The notes under the pieces: generated by a model
What the model saw: only the letters and a program-made list of their open reading frames with translations
What the model was told of the DNA's origin: nothing
Database searches by the model: none
From: Streptomyces sp. col6
Lineage (GTDB): Bacteria > Actinomycetota > Actinomycetes > Streptomycetales > Streptomycetaceae
NCBI RefSeq assembly: GCF_008042035.1
Contig: NZ_RDBL01000013.1
Span: 429,258 to 461,918 of the forward strand
DNA length: 32,661 bases
Direction of reading: 5' to 3'
Made by a program: the position numbers and the translations under genes
Shown here: positions 1-6,210 of the stretch, piece by piece
Position numbering within the stretch: position 1 is the stretch's first letter
Layout of the letters: each line of letters starts with the position of its first letter

Positions 1-14
1 CCCGCAACAACCGA

Positions 15-43
15 TTGTCGACCCACCCCACGGGCCATGTAAC
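15..43 (+). promoter_or_regulatory. Putative promoter of tRNA-Val
   Basis: A TTGTCG hexamer (15-20) and TGTAAC (38-43) are separated by 17 bases, placing the transcription start about 10 bases before the tRNA. Both boxes are only partial matches to the housekeeping-sigma consensus, so this is a position-supported guess. Confidence 0.4.
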
Positions 44-59
44 CTGTTCCTTCATCCAC

Positions 60-134
60 GGGTGCGTAGCTCAGGGGTAGAGCGCTGCTCTTACAAAGCA
101 GATGTCGGCGGTTCGAAACCGTCCGCGCCCACCA
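60..134 (+). tRNA. tRNA-Val (anticodon UAC), CCA encoded
   Basis: A complete cloverleaf can be drawn: 7-bp acceptor stem 60-66 with 124-130 (one T-G wobble), D arm, 5-bp anticodon stem 85-89/97-101 with loop 90-96 and anticodon TAC at 92-94, T arm with the TTCGAAA loop, discriminator A131 and encoded CCA 132-134. The body is 72 nt. UAC reads GUA valine codons. tRNA 3' ends are classic targets of tyrosine integrases, and a degraded copy of this gene's 3' half lies 3.3 kb downstream (3380-3424), so the gene is probably an integration hotspot. The intact copy is the one next to the promoter, as expected when an element restores the tRNA on insertion. Confidence 0.97.
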
Positions 135-138
135 GAAC

Positions 139-172
139 AAAGACCCCCAGCTGATCATGGCTGGGGGTCTTT
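139..172 (+). terminator. Strong hairpin terminator after tRNA-Val
   Basis: A perfect 13-bp stem (139-151 with 160-172) with an 8-nt loop starts 4 bases after the CCA end. The 5' arm begins AAA and the 3' arm ends TTT, giving a short U run in the transcript. It is nearly symmetric and could also stop transcription from the right. Confidence 0.85.
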
Positions 173-196
173 GACATCCACATCTGACATCAACGG
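172..196 (+). repeat. Arm-like repeat, copy A
   Basis: Pattern TGACATC-N6-TGACATCAACGG, with the two TGACATC units exactly 13 bp apart. The same layout recurs at 3273-3297 and 7503-7527. This copy lies about 40 bp beyond the tRNA 3' end, where arm-type binding sites of a tyrosine integrase would sit in an attL/attR. That role is an inference from position and tandem structure. Confidence 0.7.
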
Positions 197-284
197 GCAC
201 GATCACCCACGGTCGGGACGCTGCCGCTTCAGCATGCGGACCCGCTACCCGTGGGCCTAGGGCTGCGAGTCGTTTCCGAACACT

Positions 285-730
285 GAGTTGTTACAGCTTT
301 CTCTACCTCATCAAGGCACCCGGCTGCGCTCCGCTCCGCCGGGCGCGCTTCCCGGCTCTGGCTGCGCCCGCGCTCCTGCCTTCGGCCCGCTCGGCGCTGC
401 CGCCGCCGACGCGCGCCCACAACTGGATAGGCCCGGGGGCATGAGACGAGAACCAAGCCCGCGGCTTCAAGACGATGCCTCCGGCGGGGGCGCTCAGACT
501 CCGGGATGGCAGGGGCGCCGTTCGCGAGTGCCGGCCGTCTCGTGGTGAGCGTCGTGGGGCTCCCATCCCGACCACCTTCGACCCAGGCAAAGCCGAGCAG
601 TCGCGGCCCAGGGCGTCAAGGTCGTTCGTACAGTGGCGCGCTCCACCTTGACGCCCTGAACCACGCCCGCTCCACGATGTGTGGGTCGAAGGCGGACGGG
701 ATGGGAGCCGGGATGAGTGGTGGGTTGAGG
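285..730. repeat. Long imperfect direct repeat, copy A (about 446 bp)
   Basis: From GAGTTGTTACAG (285) to GTGGGTTGAGG (730) this segment matches 6767-7157 in the same orientation, in long nearly identical blocks. Compared with that copy it has about 40 extra bases near 390-420 and a short different stretch near 535-555. No frame has convincing codon bias and the ORFs in it differ between copies, so I read it as non-coding. A perfect 14-bp inverted repeat (CAGGGCGTCAAGGT, 609-622, with 645-658) around a 22-nt loop is kept in both copies. I cannot name the element and see no transposase, terminal inverted repeats or target duplication. Confidence 0.85.
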
Positions 731-837
731 CAGGCCGGAAATCACTCGGCAGCCGACTTGACTTGATCTCCCAAATCAAGTTCTATCGTGGTGCGGGCTG
801 AACCTGTCCTCCTTGATAGGTGTAGGTCTGCGATCAG

Positions 838-866
838 GGCCCTCCTTTACGGGGGGCCTCTTTTTT
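838..866 (+). terminator. Rho-independent terminator on the plus strand
   Basis: An 8-bp GC-rich stem (838-845 with 851-858, one T-G wobble, 5-nt loop) is followed by TCTTTTTT. The T tract is on the plus strand, so it ends rightward transcription coming from the 285-840 region. It sits 4 bp beyond the stop of the leftward DUF3800 gene, for which the orientation is wrong. Confidence 0.75.
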
Positions 867-869
867 GGC

Positions 870-1664
870 TCAACGAGGCCAGTGAACTATCCCGTCGGGG
901 CGATTTGTGGAGACTTCAGCCAACACTCGGGACCCCAGTTCCCCCCACATCTTCTCGTTGCAGACCGCTCCCGACCTCCCGTCTGGCGGCACGATCCGTC
1001 TATACGCGGCATAAGCGCACAGGTCCGCAAGCTGGATGAAATAGGAGTCGTCAGACTTGCGCGAGATGGGGTCTTCTACGAGATAGGGGGCCTGTACCCT
1101 AGCCCCGCGTGCATCCCAGCTGACCCGTCGAAACGCCCTGTGTAGGGACTTGATCTTCTTGTCCTCGCCCTCGTCATGCACGAGGGCGATCGGAACGCTC
1201 GACTGTGTCGATCGCTCGCGCAGCCGCTGCATCAAGTACTTCCATGCAATCTCAGACGGGTCGCGCGGTTTGGTCATCTTGCGTTTATCGATCACTACGG
1301 CGAAAACACCAGACGAAACAAGAATCAGCGTCTTCATATGCGTCTGGTAAATGTTGCGTCGTTGGCCATCCCCCAAGCCGTAGCGCTTGAGATCTCCTCG
1401 GCTCCTGAGCAGGTAGTTAGCCTTGATCTCGTCTCGCAACCGCACCCCGTATTGCTTTCCGATCGATCGGCGCATCTTGGTGAGAACATCTAGCCGCTGC
1501 GTCCAGCCGTCAGCCGGAACGAGCACACAAGCCAAAATGTACGTAGATGAGCTCCCAGCGGACATTCCAGAGTCCCCGGTCTCGTCTACGTAGGCCCACT
1601 CGAACGACGGACGCTCGGCCTGAGCAAGCAGTTCCCCAGCCGAACCCACCCCGTTGAGATCCAT
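870..1664 (-). CDS. DUF3800 family protein
   Basis: This 264-aa protein carries the hallmarks of DUF3800, a family with an RNase H-like fold that is frequent in phages, islands and defence loci but whose activity is little known. Visible motifs are an N-terminal YVDETGDSG (25-33; acidic D27/E28), DEIKANYL (78-85), HDEGED (163-168) and the C-terminal SYFIQLADLCAYAAYR (207-222; D214), which together look like the acidic metal site of the fold. The ATG at 1664 is chosen because AAGGGGG (1671-1677) lies 6 bases upstream; the GTG at 1670 would leave no spacer. The gene is clearly less GC-rich than the chromosome to the right and is divergent from the GIY-YIG-like gene, suggesting horizontal acquisition as a pair. 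A nuclease role is inferred, not shown. Confidence 0.85.
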   Translation of the reverse strand: MDLNGVGSAGELLAQAERPSFEWAYVDETGDSGMSAGSSSTYILACVLVPADGWTQRLDVLTKMRRSIGKQYGVRLRDEIKANYLLRSRGDLKRYGLGDGQRRNIYQTHMKTLILVSSGVFAVVIDKRKMTKPRDPSEIAWKYLMQRLRERSTQSSVPIALVHDEGEDKKIKSLHRAFRRVSWDARGARVQAPYLVEDPISRKSDDSYFIQLADLCAYAAYRRIVPPDGRSGAVCNEKMWGELGSRVLAEVSTNRPDGIVHWPR

Positions 1665-1788
1665 GGGCACCCCCCTTGCGACTTGGCATCAGGGTAGATC
1701 TGACAGCGCCGGCTGACTACCGATTCGCGTATCCCTACGGCAGTCAAGGGCCGGACCCGAATCCTTACCAAGGTCTACGCTGCGGTAC

Positions 1789-2466
1789 GTGGATGATCAG
1801 ATGTACGAGGATGCCTACCGCGGTTGGCGCGAATCGCTGACGACCTTGTTGGCTGATCCTTCACTGCTTGCGCGGTGGCAGGAGCGCCGCTTTCAGTTCG
1901 CTCATCGCGTCGGCGTTCTCTTGACCGAAGCGCACGGAGGAAGCCCAGCCGTCACGGGCCCCGCCCTCTACGGGGTGTTCAGCGCCGGTGCAGGCATTTG
2001 CTACGTAGGACAGACGCAGGAGGCTGAGCGCCGGCTCCGGGACCTGCCAGTCGGCGAGAGCCACCACCTGGCTAACACGGTGCCACCCGAACTCTGGGAG
2101 AGGGTGGTGGTGATCCGCTGGCCACTGCTGCTCCCCGAAGTGCCTGTGCGCGAACGATCGCTGGTTGACGAGATGGGCTCAACTGTCTGCGGTCTTGCAC
2201 TGGAGCACGCCCTACAGGTGGCAACTGCCCCGCCACTGAATAGCCGCCGGCGGCGTACATCCGGCGACTGGCAGCCGCGAAACCTAGCGCAGAGTCGCTC
2301 TCGCGGTGCGATCCATGCACAATCCGTGCCTGGTCTGACCCAACTAACTCTGGCTGCTTGGTCAGCCCTCTCAGAGGCGGTGATACCGGAGCAGTCAGCG
2401 GTCGTCGACACCGGGACCGGCCGCGCGGTGTCCCCGACAGCACTGCACCGGCCACCGGATGACTGA
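1789..2466 (+). CDS. GIY-YIG-like nuclease domain protein
   Basis: This 225-aa protein has a central segment that fits the GIY-YIG nuclease signature: YGVF (61-64) for GIY, CYVGQT (71-76) for YIG-x-T, Arg at 81/82 where the catalytic Arg falls, Glu139 in LALEHAL as the candidate metal ligand, and PPLN (148-151) as the terminal Asn motif. About 55 residues precede the domain, and a basic then Ser/Thr-rich tail follows. The match is divergent, so the family call is by motif only. GTG 1789 lies 7 bases after TACGCT (1776-1781) with no Shine-Dalgarno, consistent with leaderless translation; ATG 1801 is an alternative. Lower GC than the neighbours, and divergent from the DUF3800 gene with about 120 bp of shared promoter region. 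Confidence 0.75.
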   Translation: MDDQMYEDAYRGWRESLTTLLADPSLLARWQERRFQFAHRVGVLLTEAHGGSPAVTGPALYGVFSAGAGICYVGQTQEAERRLRDLPVGESHHLANTVPPELWERVVVIRWPLLLPEVPVRERSLVDEMGSTVCGLALEHALQVATAPPLNSRRRRTSGDWQPRNLAQSRSRGAIHAQSVPGLTQLTLAAWSALSEAVIPEQSAVVDTGTGRAVSPTALHRPPDD

Positions 2467-2519
2467 GCTGCCCCTGATGCTAAGTCACCCAGTGATCGTG
2501 TCGGCGATGGGGACTTGTG

Positions 2520-2566
2520 GCCTCCGTGCCCAACAGACCGGCAACCCGTGGCGTTGCCAAGGAGGC
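2520..2566 (+). other. Nested stem-loop in the spacer before the 35-aa ORF
   Basis: GCCTCC (2520-2525) pairs with GGAGGC (2561-2566), enclosing a second stem GGCAAC (2540-2545) with GTTGCC (2553-2558). No T run follows, so it is a weak terminator candidate. It could be the end of the GIY-YIG-like transcript or a structured leader. A possible -10 TAAAGT lies downstream at 2584-2589. Confidence 0.4.
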
Positions 2567-2727
2567 TGACAGGCGGTACGCGCTAAAGTGACCTCGGAGT
2601 TGTGCTGAGCTCGGCATTGCCGAGTCTCGCGCTGTCCCTCTCCGTGGCCGTCATCTGCAAGGTCCTGGCATTGAAGTTGAACGACAACGACCAGGGCATG
2701 GAGGCGAACGAACGTGAGGAGAACCGC

Positions 2728-2835
2728 ATGGCTGATGAACCGAAGTCGAGCAGGATGAAGCAGTGGGCTAGCGCTCTTTGTGACGTACTGGGAGACCTTG
2801 CAGTTGGCTTCGCGGGTGGGGCAGTGTCGAGCTGA
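2728..2835 (+). CDS. Small protein (35 aa), unrecognised
   Basis: An ATG at 2728 lies 6 bases after a GAGGAG ribosome binding site (2716-2721). The 35-residue product has a charged start (MADEPKSSRMKQ) and a mostly non-polar second half rich in Leu, Ala, Val and Gly with a single Cys, so it might associate with a membrane. The frame stays open upstream to a GTG at 2602, but that start and the ATG at 2698 have poor ribosome binding sites. It follows the GIY-YIG-like gene by 260 bp, with a structured spacer and a possible -10 box. Function unknown; a toxin-like peptide, a membrane helper or a chance ORF are all possible. Confidence 0.5.
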   Translation: MADEPKSSRMKQWASALCDVLGDLAVGFAGGAVSS

Positions 2836-3057
2836 GCACAGCTCCTTTGCTCGTCAGCCGCAACGTACAGCCGGGGCCGCAGGGTGAGCGCTGAGTGTCT
2901 AACTGCGTGACAACCACGACGCACAACCGCGGACAACTGCGGACGTTGGTGGACCATCAACGCAGGTGACAAGCGGAGCAGTCCACGGTCACCGACCGTC
3001 CTAGGTTGCTTCGGGACGAAGAGGTCCTGTCACCAAGGCCGGCTGTAGCGTGGGAGC

Positions 3058-3255
3058 GTGCGAAACGACCGACACGACGAGCCTCTCTCCGATGAGGAAC
3101 TGGAACTCTTCTTGCAGTACCTCCATCGCTTCGCCAAGCACGACGTCGACCAGTTCGTGGTCATGGAAGTAGGCGACCCCGCCCACCCGTGCTACCTCGA
3201 CCTCTCGCGGGCTCCGGCACCCGGAACCGACCCGGCCATTTACCGTCGCCCGTAG
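3058..3255 (+). CDS. Small acidic protein (65 aa), unrecognised
   Basis: The 65-aa product is rich in Asp and Glu in its first two thirds (for example SDEELELFLQYL, 11-22, a likely amphipathic helix) and ends in a Pro/Arg tail. GTG 3058 lies 6 bases after TAGCGT (3046-3051) and there is no useful Shine-Dalgarno, matching the leaderless pattern seen elsewhere in this window. It is the last gene before the arm-like repeat (3273) and the tRNA remnant (3380), so it lies just inside the presumed island end. I do not recognise a family; the composition resembles small acidic helper or DNA-mimic proteins, but that is only a resemblance. Confidence 0.55.
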   Translation: MRNDRHDEPLSDEELELFLQYLHRFAKHDVDQFVVMEVGDPAHPCYLDLSRAPAPGTDPAIYRRP

Positions 3256-3272
3256 CCGAACAGGGCGGCACC

Positions 3273-3297
3273 TGACATCTATGGCTGACATCAACGG
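3273..3297 (+). repeat. Arm-like repeat, copy B
   Basis: TGACATC (3273-3279) and TGACATCAACGG (3286-3297) are 13 bp apart, the same spacing as copies A and C and in the same orientation. It sits about 85 bp before the tRNA-Val remnant at 3380-3424, mirroring the association of copy A with the intact tRNA. Confidence 0.7.
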
Positions 3298-3379
3298 CAC
3301 CGGACGTCAACGACTTCGAACGGCCGTAGGTGTCCGCACAAGCCTCGCGGTAGCCGCCTTCTGAGAACGTCAGATCGAA

Positions 3380-3424
3380 CTTACAAAGCAGACGTCGGCG
3401 GGTTCGGAACTGTCCGCGCCCACC
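3380..3424 (+). repeat. Degenerate tRNA-Val 3' half (att-site remnant)
   Basis: This stretch aligns with the anticodon-loop-to-CCA part of the tRNA (90-133): CTTACAAAGCAGA, GTCGGCGG and GTCCGCGCCCACC are shared. There is one inserted G and a few substitutions, mostly in the T arm. Upstream of 3380 the match stops, so no full tRNA can form. A partial tRNA copy in direct orientation is the standard footprint of tRNA-targeting integration. The mismatches suggest an old event or a related but not identical att core. Confidence 0.85.
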
Positions 3425-3555
3425 GAGGATAACGACCGGTTCAGAGCCTGTTTTTGACCCCCGGTTCAGCATCGGGCAGGGTTCGTCTCGTGCCCGGAGT
3501 CGACTAAGAGTCCACTTCCCACGGGATTCTTCGGCCCGGTCGCTCGATCGGGGAA

Positions 3556-3584
3556 CTGGACTCCGTGCCCCCAGCACGTAGGGT
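3556..3584 (+). promoter_or_regulatory. Putative promoter of the HTH gene
   Basis: CTGGAC (3556-3561) and TAGGGT (3579-3584) are 17 bases apart. Transcription would start just before the GGAGGA ribosome binding site at 3595-3600. Confidence 0.5.
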
Positions 3585-3604
3585 GCCGCCCGTGGGAGGA
3601 ACAG

Positions 3605-3818
3605 GTGCGTCTCCCCGCCCGCCGCCGGGTCATCGGAGACCGCATCCTCGCCGCATGTGTCGCCGCCTGCCTCACGCAAGAGGCAGTGGCCGGCCGGTGT
3701 GGGCTCGACCGGAAGACGGTGAGCCGGTGGGAGCAGGAGCACAACTCGCCGCTCCTCGGCCACCTGCTGCTCGTGGTTGACGCGACCGCGTGGACCTCGC
3801 CGACATGTGCGGGAGTAG
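3605..3818 (+). pseudogene. XRE-type HTH regulator, frameshifted near its end
   Basis: GTG 3605 follows GGAGGA (3595-3600) by 4 bases. The first about 58 codons encode a clear HTH: LTQEAVAGRCGLDRKTVSRW followed by EQEHNSPLLGHLLLVVDA. After that the open frame continues into unrelated sequence, but other frames give VDLADM (from 3790) and then VRE-stop ending with TAG at 3816-3818, which touches the terminator at 3819. The natural ending would be something like VDALxVDLADLVRE, so two single-base losses around 3785 and 3805 are likely. If instead the long frame is used, translation runs through the terminator to 4345, which is implausible. The HTH itself may still be made with an altered tail. 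A sequencing error cannot be excluded. Confidence 0.6.
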
Positions 3819-3864
3819 CCCTGCCCTTCCCCGAGGCCGCCGCTGGCCTCGGGGAAGGGCAGGG
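3819..3864. terminator. Bidirectional terminator, 20-bp perfect stem
   Basis: Positions 3819-3838 pair perfectly with 3845-3864 around a 6-nt loop (GCCGCT). The hairpin is squeezed between the TAG of the HTH reading (3818) and the stop of the leftward Cys-rich operon (3868), so it serves both convergent units. Confidence 0.9.
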
Positions 3865-3867
3865 GAA

Positions 3868-4020
3868 TCAGCGGGGTGGGTACGACGGCGGGTTCGTGGC
3901 CGAGCGGCGACACGATGTCTTGCACAGGATGACGATGCGGCCAGGGCCGCTCGCCCCCTCGATCGGGTATCGCGCCGCCGTTTCCCCGGTGAGGGGGCGG
4001 CCGCAGTTCGCGCACCTCAT
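3868..4020 (-). CDS. Small Cys-rich protein (50 aa), third gene of operon
   Basis: The 50-residue product starts MRCANCGRPLTGETAARY and has a second Cys pair, CKTSC (33-37). Spacing C-x2-C ... C-x3-C suggests a zinc-ribbon or treble-clef knob. The C-terminus is Pro-rich (NPPSYPPR). Its ATG overlaps the stop of the upstream gene (ATGA at 4020-4017), so translation is probably coupled; the ribosome binding site itself is weak. It ends 3 bp from the shared terminator. Function unknown; tiny cysteine proteins of this sort often accompany XRE/Scr1 genes in streptomycetes. Confidence 0.7.
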   Translation of the reverse strand: MRCANCGRPLTGETAARYPIEGASGPGRIVILCKTSCRRSATNPPSYPPR

Positions 4021-4169
4021 GCTCGCGCCTGGCGCCAAGCCCGGCCGAGTCCTGTGGCCGTCACGCACGACGTGCCGGCGCGGCAGGTCGCGCAGGCCAC
4101 GGTGTGCCCGACCCACGTCCGGTACGCCGTGTCGTCAGCCGCTTCCTTCGGTTTCGTCTGTGCCGTCAT
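4017..4169 (-). CDS. Small Cys-containing protein (50 aa), second gene of operon
   Basis: The 50-aa product contains CATCRAGTSC (26-35) between a helix-like AYRTWVGHTVA segment and a basic end (LGRAWRQARA). The three Cys and the preceding His could bind zinc. ATG 4169 is preceded by AAAGGA at 6 bases and also overlaps the stop of the upstream gene (ATGA). Its own stop overlaps the next start in the same way, forming a chain of three coupled genes. The Tyr-x2-Trp ... Cys-x2-Cys ... Leu-Gly-Arg-Ala-Trp layout looks like a real Streptomyces family I have no name for. Confidence 0.75.
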   Translation of the reverse strand: MTAQTKPKEAADDTAYRTWVGHTVACATCRAGTSCVTATGLGRAWRQARA

Positions 4170-4363
4170 GCCCGGTCCTTTCGGCAGGTGAGGCAGCAGC
4201 GGGGAAACCAGCGAACGGCCGACCCGAACGCCGGCAGAGGGCGCGGGCCGAGGTCGTGTGCTGCCGAGTTGTTGAGCGGAGCGGCGCACCAGACGCAGTT
4301 CGCTCCGCGCTGCTGCGAATCCGACAGCGTGGCGGGGCCCGGTAGAGGTAACGCAGTAGTCAT
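4166..4363 (-). CDS. Small Cys-rich protein (65 aa), first gene of operon
   Basis: The 65-aa product has CVWC (23-26) and RCCLTCRK (55-62), about 30 residues apart, a plausible single zinc site. ATG 4363 has GGGGA 6 bases upstream. It is the promoter-proximal gene of the leftward operon; the stop overlaps the next start (ATGA at 4169-4166). It is divergent from the 87-aa/DUF6879/Scr1 operon across about 190 bp that contain an 11-bp inverted repeat. Function unknown. Confidence 0.75.
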   Translation of the reverse strand: MTTALPLPGPATLSDSQQRGANCVWCAAPLNNSAAHDLGPRPLPAFGSAVRWFPRCCLTCRKDRA

Positions 4364-4429
4364 GGTGTGTCCCCGCGTTGGCGGCCGGTGGATGGGCATG
4401 ACCGTAGGGGGGTATGTGCGCGCATTCCA

Positions 4430-4539
4430 GCTGTGTGCAGATGTGTGCGCAGGTGGACCCCTTGTGGGTGGATGGCCGCTTCGCGCTCTTGGACTGGTCC
4501 GCCACGGCCAGGACTGTGGTGCACAGAACTGCACACAGC
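4430..4539. promoter_or_regulatory. Divergent regulatory region with 11-bp inverted repeat
   Basis: GCTGTGTGCAG (4430-4440) is repeated exactly in inverted form as CTGCACACAGC (4529-4539). Further TGTGC/GCACA elements occur between and around (near 4414, 4444 and GTGCACAGAACTGCAC at 4520-4535, itself an imperfect palindrome). The arms lie just upstream of the Cys-rich operon on the left and of the 87-aa gene on the right, where a regulator would control both. The nearby XRE/Scr1 protein is the obvious candidate binder; this is inference. Confidence 0.5.
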
Positions 4540-4555
4540 GTGGATGGAGATCGGC

Positions 4556-4819
4556 ATGTCGTTACTGTTCATCGGGATCGACCCGGAGACCGGGGACCAT
4601 GAGAGCCCGACCGTGTGGGTCGACCAGGACAAGCGAGAGTTCGTGTTCCAGGGATGGAAGCCCGGCCCCGAACTTGAGGCGGAGGCTGCGGCGTTCACCG
4701 TGCCCGGCCATGCCGTCGGTATCCCGGAGGGCGAGGCCGTGATCCGTATCCCGGCCCGGATGGTGCACATGATCAGGGAGGCGTGCGATGCCGTCGAACG
4801 TGCCGTCCAGCTTCCGTGA
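4556..4819 (+). CDS. Small acidic protein (87 aa), first gene of Scr1 operon
   Basis: ATG 4556 follows GGAG (4546-4549) by 6 bases. The 87-aa product is acidic and opens with MSLLFIGIDPETGDHESPTV, a hydrophobic strand then a polar turn; the rest alternates strands and a C-terminal helix (MIREACDAVERAV). I do not know a named domain. It overlaps the start of the DUF6879 gene by 32 bp, so the two are translated together. In streptomycetes, XRE/Scr1 regulators usually travel with small acidic partners (the whiJ/abaA arrangement); this protein occupies that position but is not recognisably DUF397. Confidence 0.75.
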   Translation: MSLLFIGIDPETGDHESPTVWVDQDKREFVFQGWKPGPELEAEAAAFTVPGHAVGIPEGEAVIRIPARMVHMIREACDAVERAVQLP

Positions 4820-5318
4820 CCTGCTCGACGGCTGCACCCGGTCGGCAGTTCACCTGGAGATGCGGGACGTCTACGCCGTTGACTACGAGCAAGGCCCGTT
4901 CGTGGACTGGCGAGCCGGGTCCCGCTACGACCCCGATGACCGGGTGTCGTGGTGGCGGCCGTGGCTCGATGTGGTGGTCGAGGCCGTCGGCCGCGGCGTG
5001 GCGATCCGGCGGGCACGTGTCGTGTCCGAGCCGGTAAGCGAGTACACCCGTTACCTGTACGACAACACCTTCACGAACGTGGCCGCGGGCGAGCAGGTGC
5101 GGTGGTTGCCGCGGCGGCTAGCCTCCGACCTGGCGCTGCCCGGCAACGACTTCTGGCTGTTCGACGGGCGCCTGGTCCAGTGGAACCACTTCGCCGGCGA
5201 CGGCTCGTCGCAGGGGCCCGAGGTCACCGAGGACCCTGCCGCAGTGAAGCTGTGCGCCGATGCTTTCGAAGCGGTGTGGGACCGCGCCACCCCGCACGAC
5301 CAGTACGACATCCATTGA
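4788..5318 (+). CDS. DUF6879 family protein
   Basis: The 176-aa protein shows the features of DUF6879, a family that commonly sits beside Scr1-type XRE regulators: an N-terminal FRDLL, the central WWRPWLDVVVEAVGRGVAIRRARVV-like core (54-79), and the end FWLFDGRLVQWNHFAGDG (142-159) followed by a DP...C..AFE..W.RA.PH..Y pattern. ATG 4788 has AGGGAGG (4775-4781) 6 bases upstream and lies inside the previous gene. The regulator gene follows after 11 bp. The biochemical role is not established; a partner or antagonist of the regulator is the usual guess. Confidence 0.85.
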   Translation: MPSNVPSSFRDLLDGCTRSAVHLEMRDVYAVDYEQGPFVDWRAGSRYDPDDRVSWWRPWLDVVVEAVGRGVAIRRARVVSEPVSEYTRYLYDNTFTNVAAGEQVRWLPRRLASDLALPGNDFWLFDGRLVQWNHFAGDGSSQGPEVTEDPAAVKLCADAFEAVWDRATPHDQYDIH

Positions 5319-5329
5319 CCAGGACGGAC

Positions 5330-6178
5330 ATGACGCTCCCCTCCTCTTCCGCACAGTCCGCACGCGAAGTTGTCGCCCGACGGCTGCGCGAGCTGCGGAA
5401 GGGGGCCGGGCTCACCGTCCTACAGCTGGCCGGCAGCTGCGGGTGGCACCACTCGAAGACCTCGCGGATCGAGAACGGGCGCACCGGCCCGACCGCCACC
5501 GACATCCGCCTGTGGTGCCGTGCCGTCGGTGCCGAGCGAGACGCCGACGACCTCATCGCCCAGTCGCTGAACGCAGAGTCCATGTACAGCGAGTGGCGGC
5601 ACCGCACCCGCGCCGGGCTGAAGCAGCTTCAGGACAGCGCGGTGGCGTTCTTCCAGCAGACGCAGCACTTCCGGGTCTACTCCTCGTCCCTCGTCCCCGG
5701 CCTGCTCCAGACCGAGGGCTACGCTGCCGCCGTGCTCAGCATGAGCGCCCAATTCAGGGAACTCGCCGTGGACGACAGCGCGGACGCCGCACGGGCCCGT
5801 GTCGAACGGTCCCGGATCATTCACGAGCGTGGCCGGCGGTTCGTGCTCCTCGTCGAAGAGGCCGTGCTGCGGTACCGCATCGGCAGCCCCGACGCGATGG
5901 CCGCCCAGCTCGGCTACTTGCTCACGGCCGGGGCCCTGCCTGCCGTGTCGCTCGGCATCATCCCCTCCACGGCAGTCCGCGGGCAGTGGCCGCGCGAGAC
6001 GTTCCACGTCTACGACGACGCGCTGGTGTCCGTCGAGTTGGTGTCCGCGCAGGTGCGCATCACCCAGCCCACCGAGATCGGTTTGTACCTGCGGGCGTTC
6101 GAGCAGATGCGCCGCACCGCGGTGTATGGCGCGGAGGCGCGCGCCCTGATCGTGAAGGCCATCGACGCACTGGGCTGA
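5330..6178 (+). CDS. XRE regulator with Scr1/DUF5753 domain
   Basis: The 282-aa protein has an N-terminal helix-turn-helix (about 12-66, LRELRKGAGLTVLQLAG then HHSKTSRIENGRTGP) and a C-terminal Scr1/DUF5753 domain starting about residue 90 (YSSSLVPGLLQTEGYAAAVL, then HERGRRFVLLVEEAVLRYRIG and FHVYDDALVSVELV). This is the WhiJ-like regulator type of streptomycetes. ATG 5330 is chosen because AGGACGGAC precedes it directly and the HTH fits the usual distance from the N-terminus. It is the last gene of a three-gene operon (4556-6178). The inverted repeat at 4430-4539 is a candidate target. Confidence 0.92.
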   Translation: MTLPSSSAQSAREVVARRLRELRKGAGLTVLQLAGSCGWHHSKTSRIENGRTGPTATDIRLWCRAVGAERDADDLIAQSLNAESMYSEWRHRTRAGLKQLQDSAVAFFQQTQHFRVYSSSLVPGLLQTEGYAAAVLSMSAQFRELAVDDSADAARARVERSRIIHERGRRFVLLVEEAVLRYRIGSPDAMAAQLGYLLTAGALPAVSLGIIPSTAVRGQWPRETFHVYDDALVSVELVSAQVRITQPTEIGLYLRAFEQMRRTAVYGAEARALIVKAIDALG

Positions 6179-6210
6179 CCCGCCGCGGTCACACTCCAGT
6201 TCGGTTGTAC

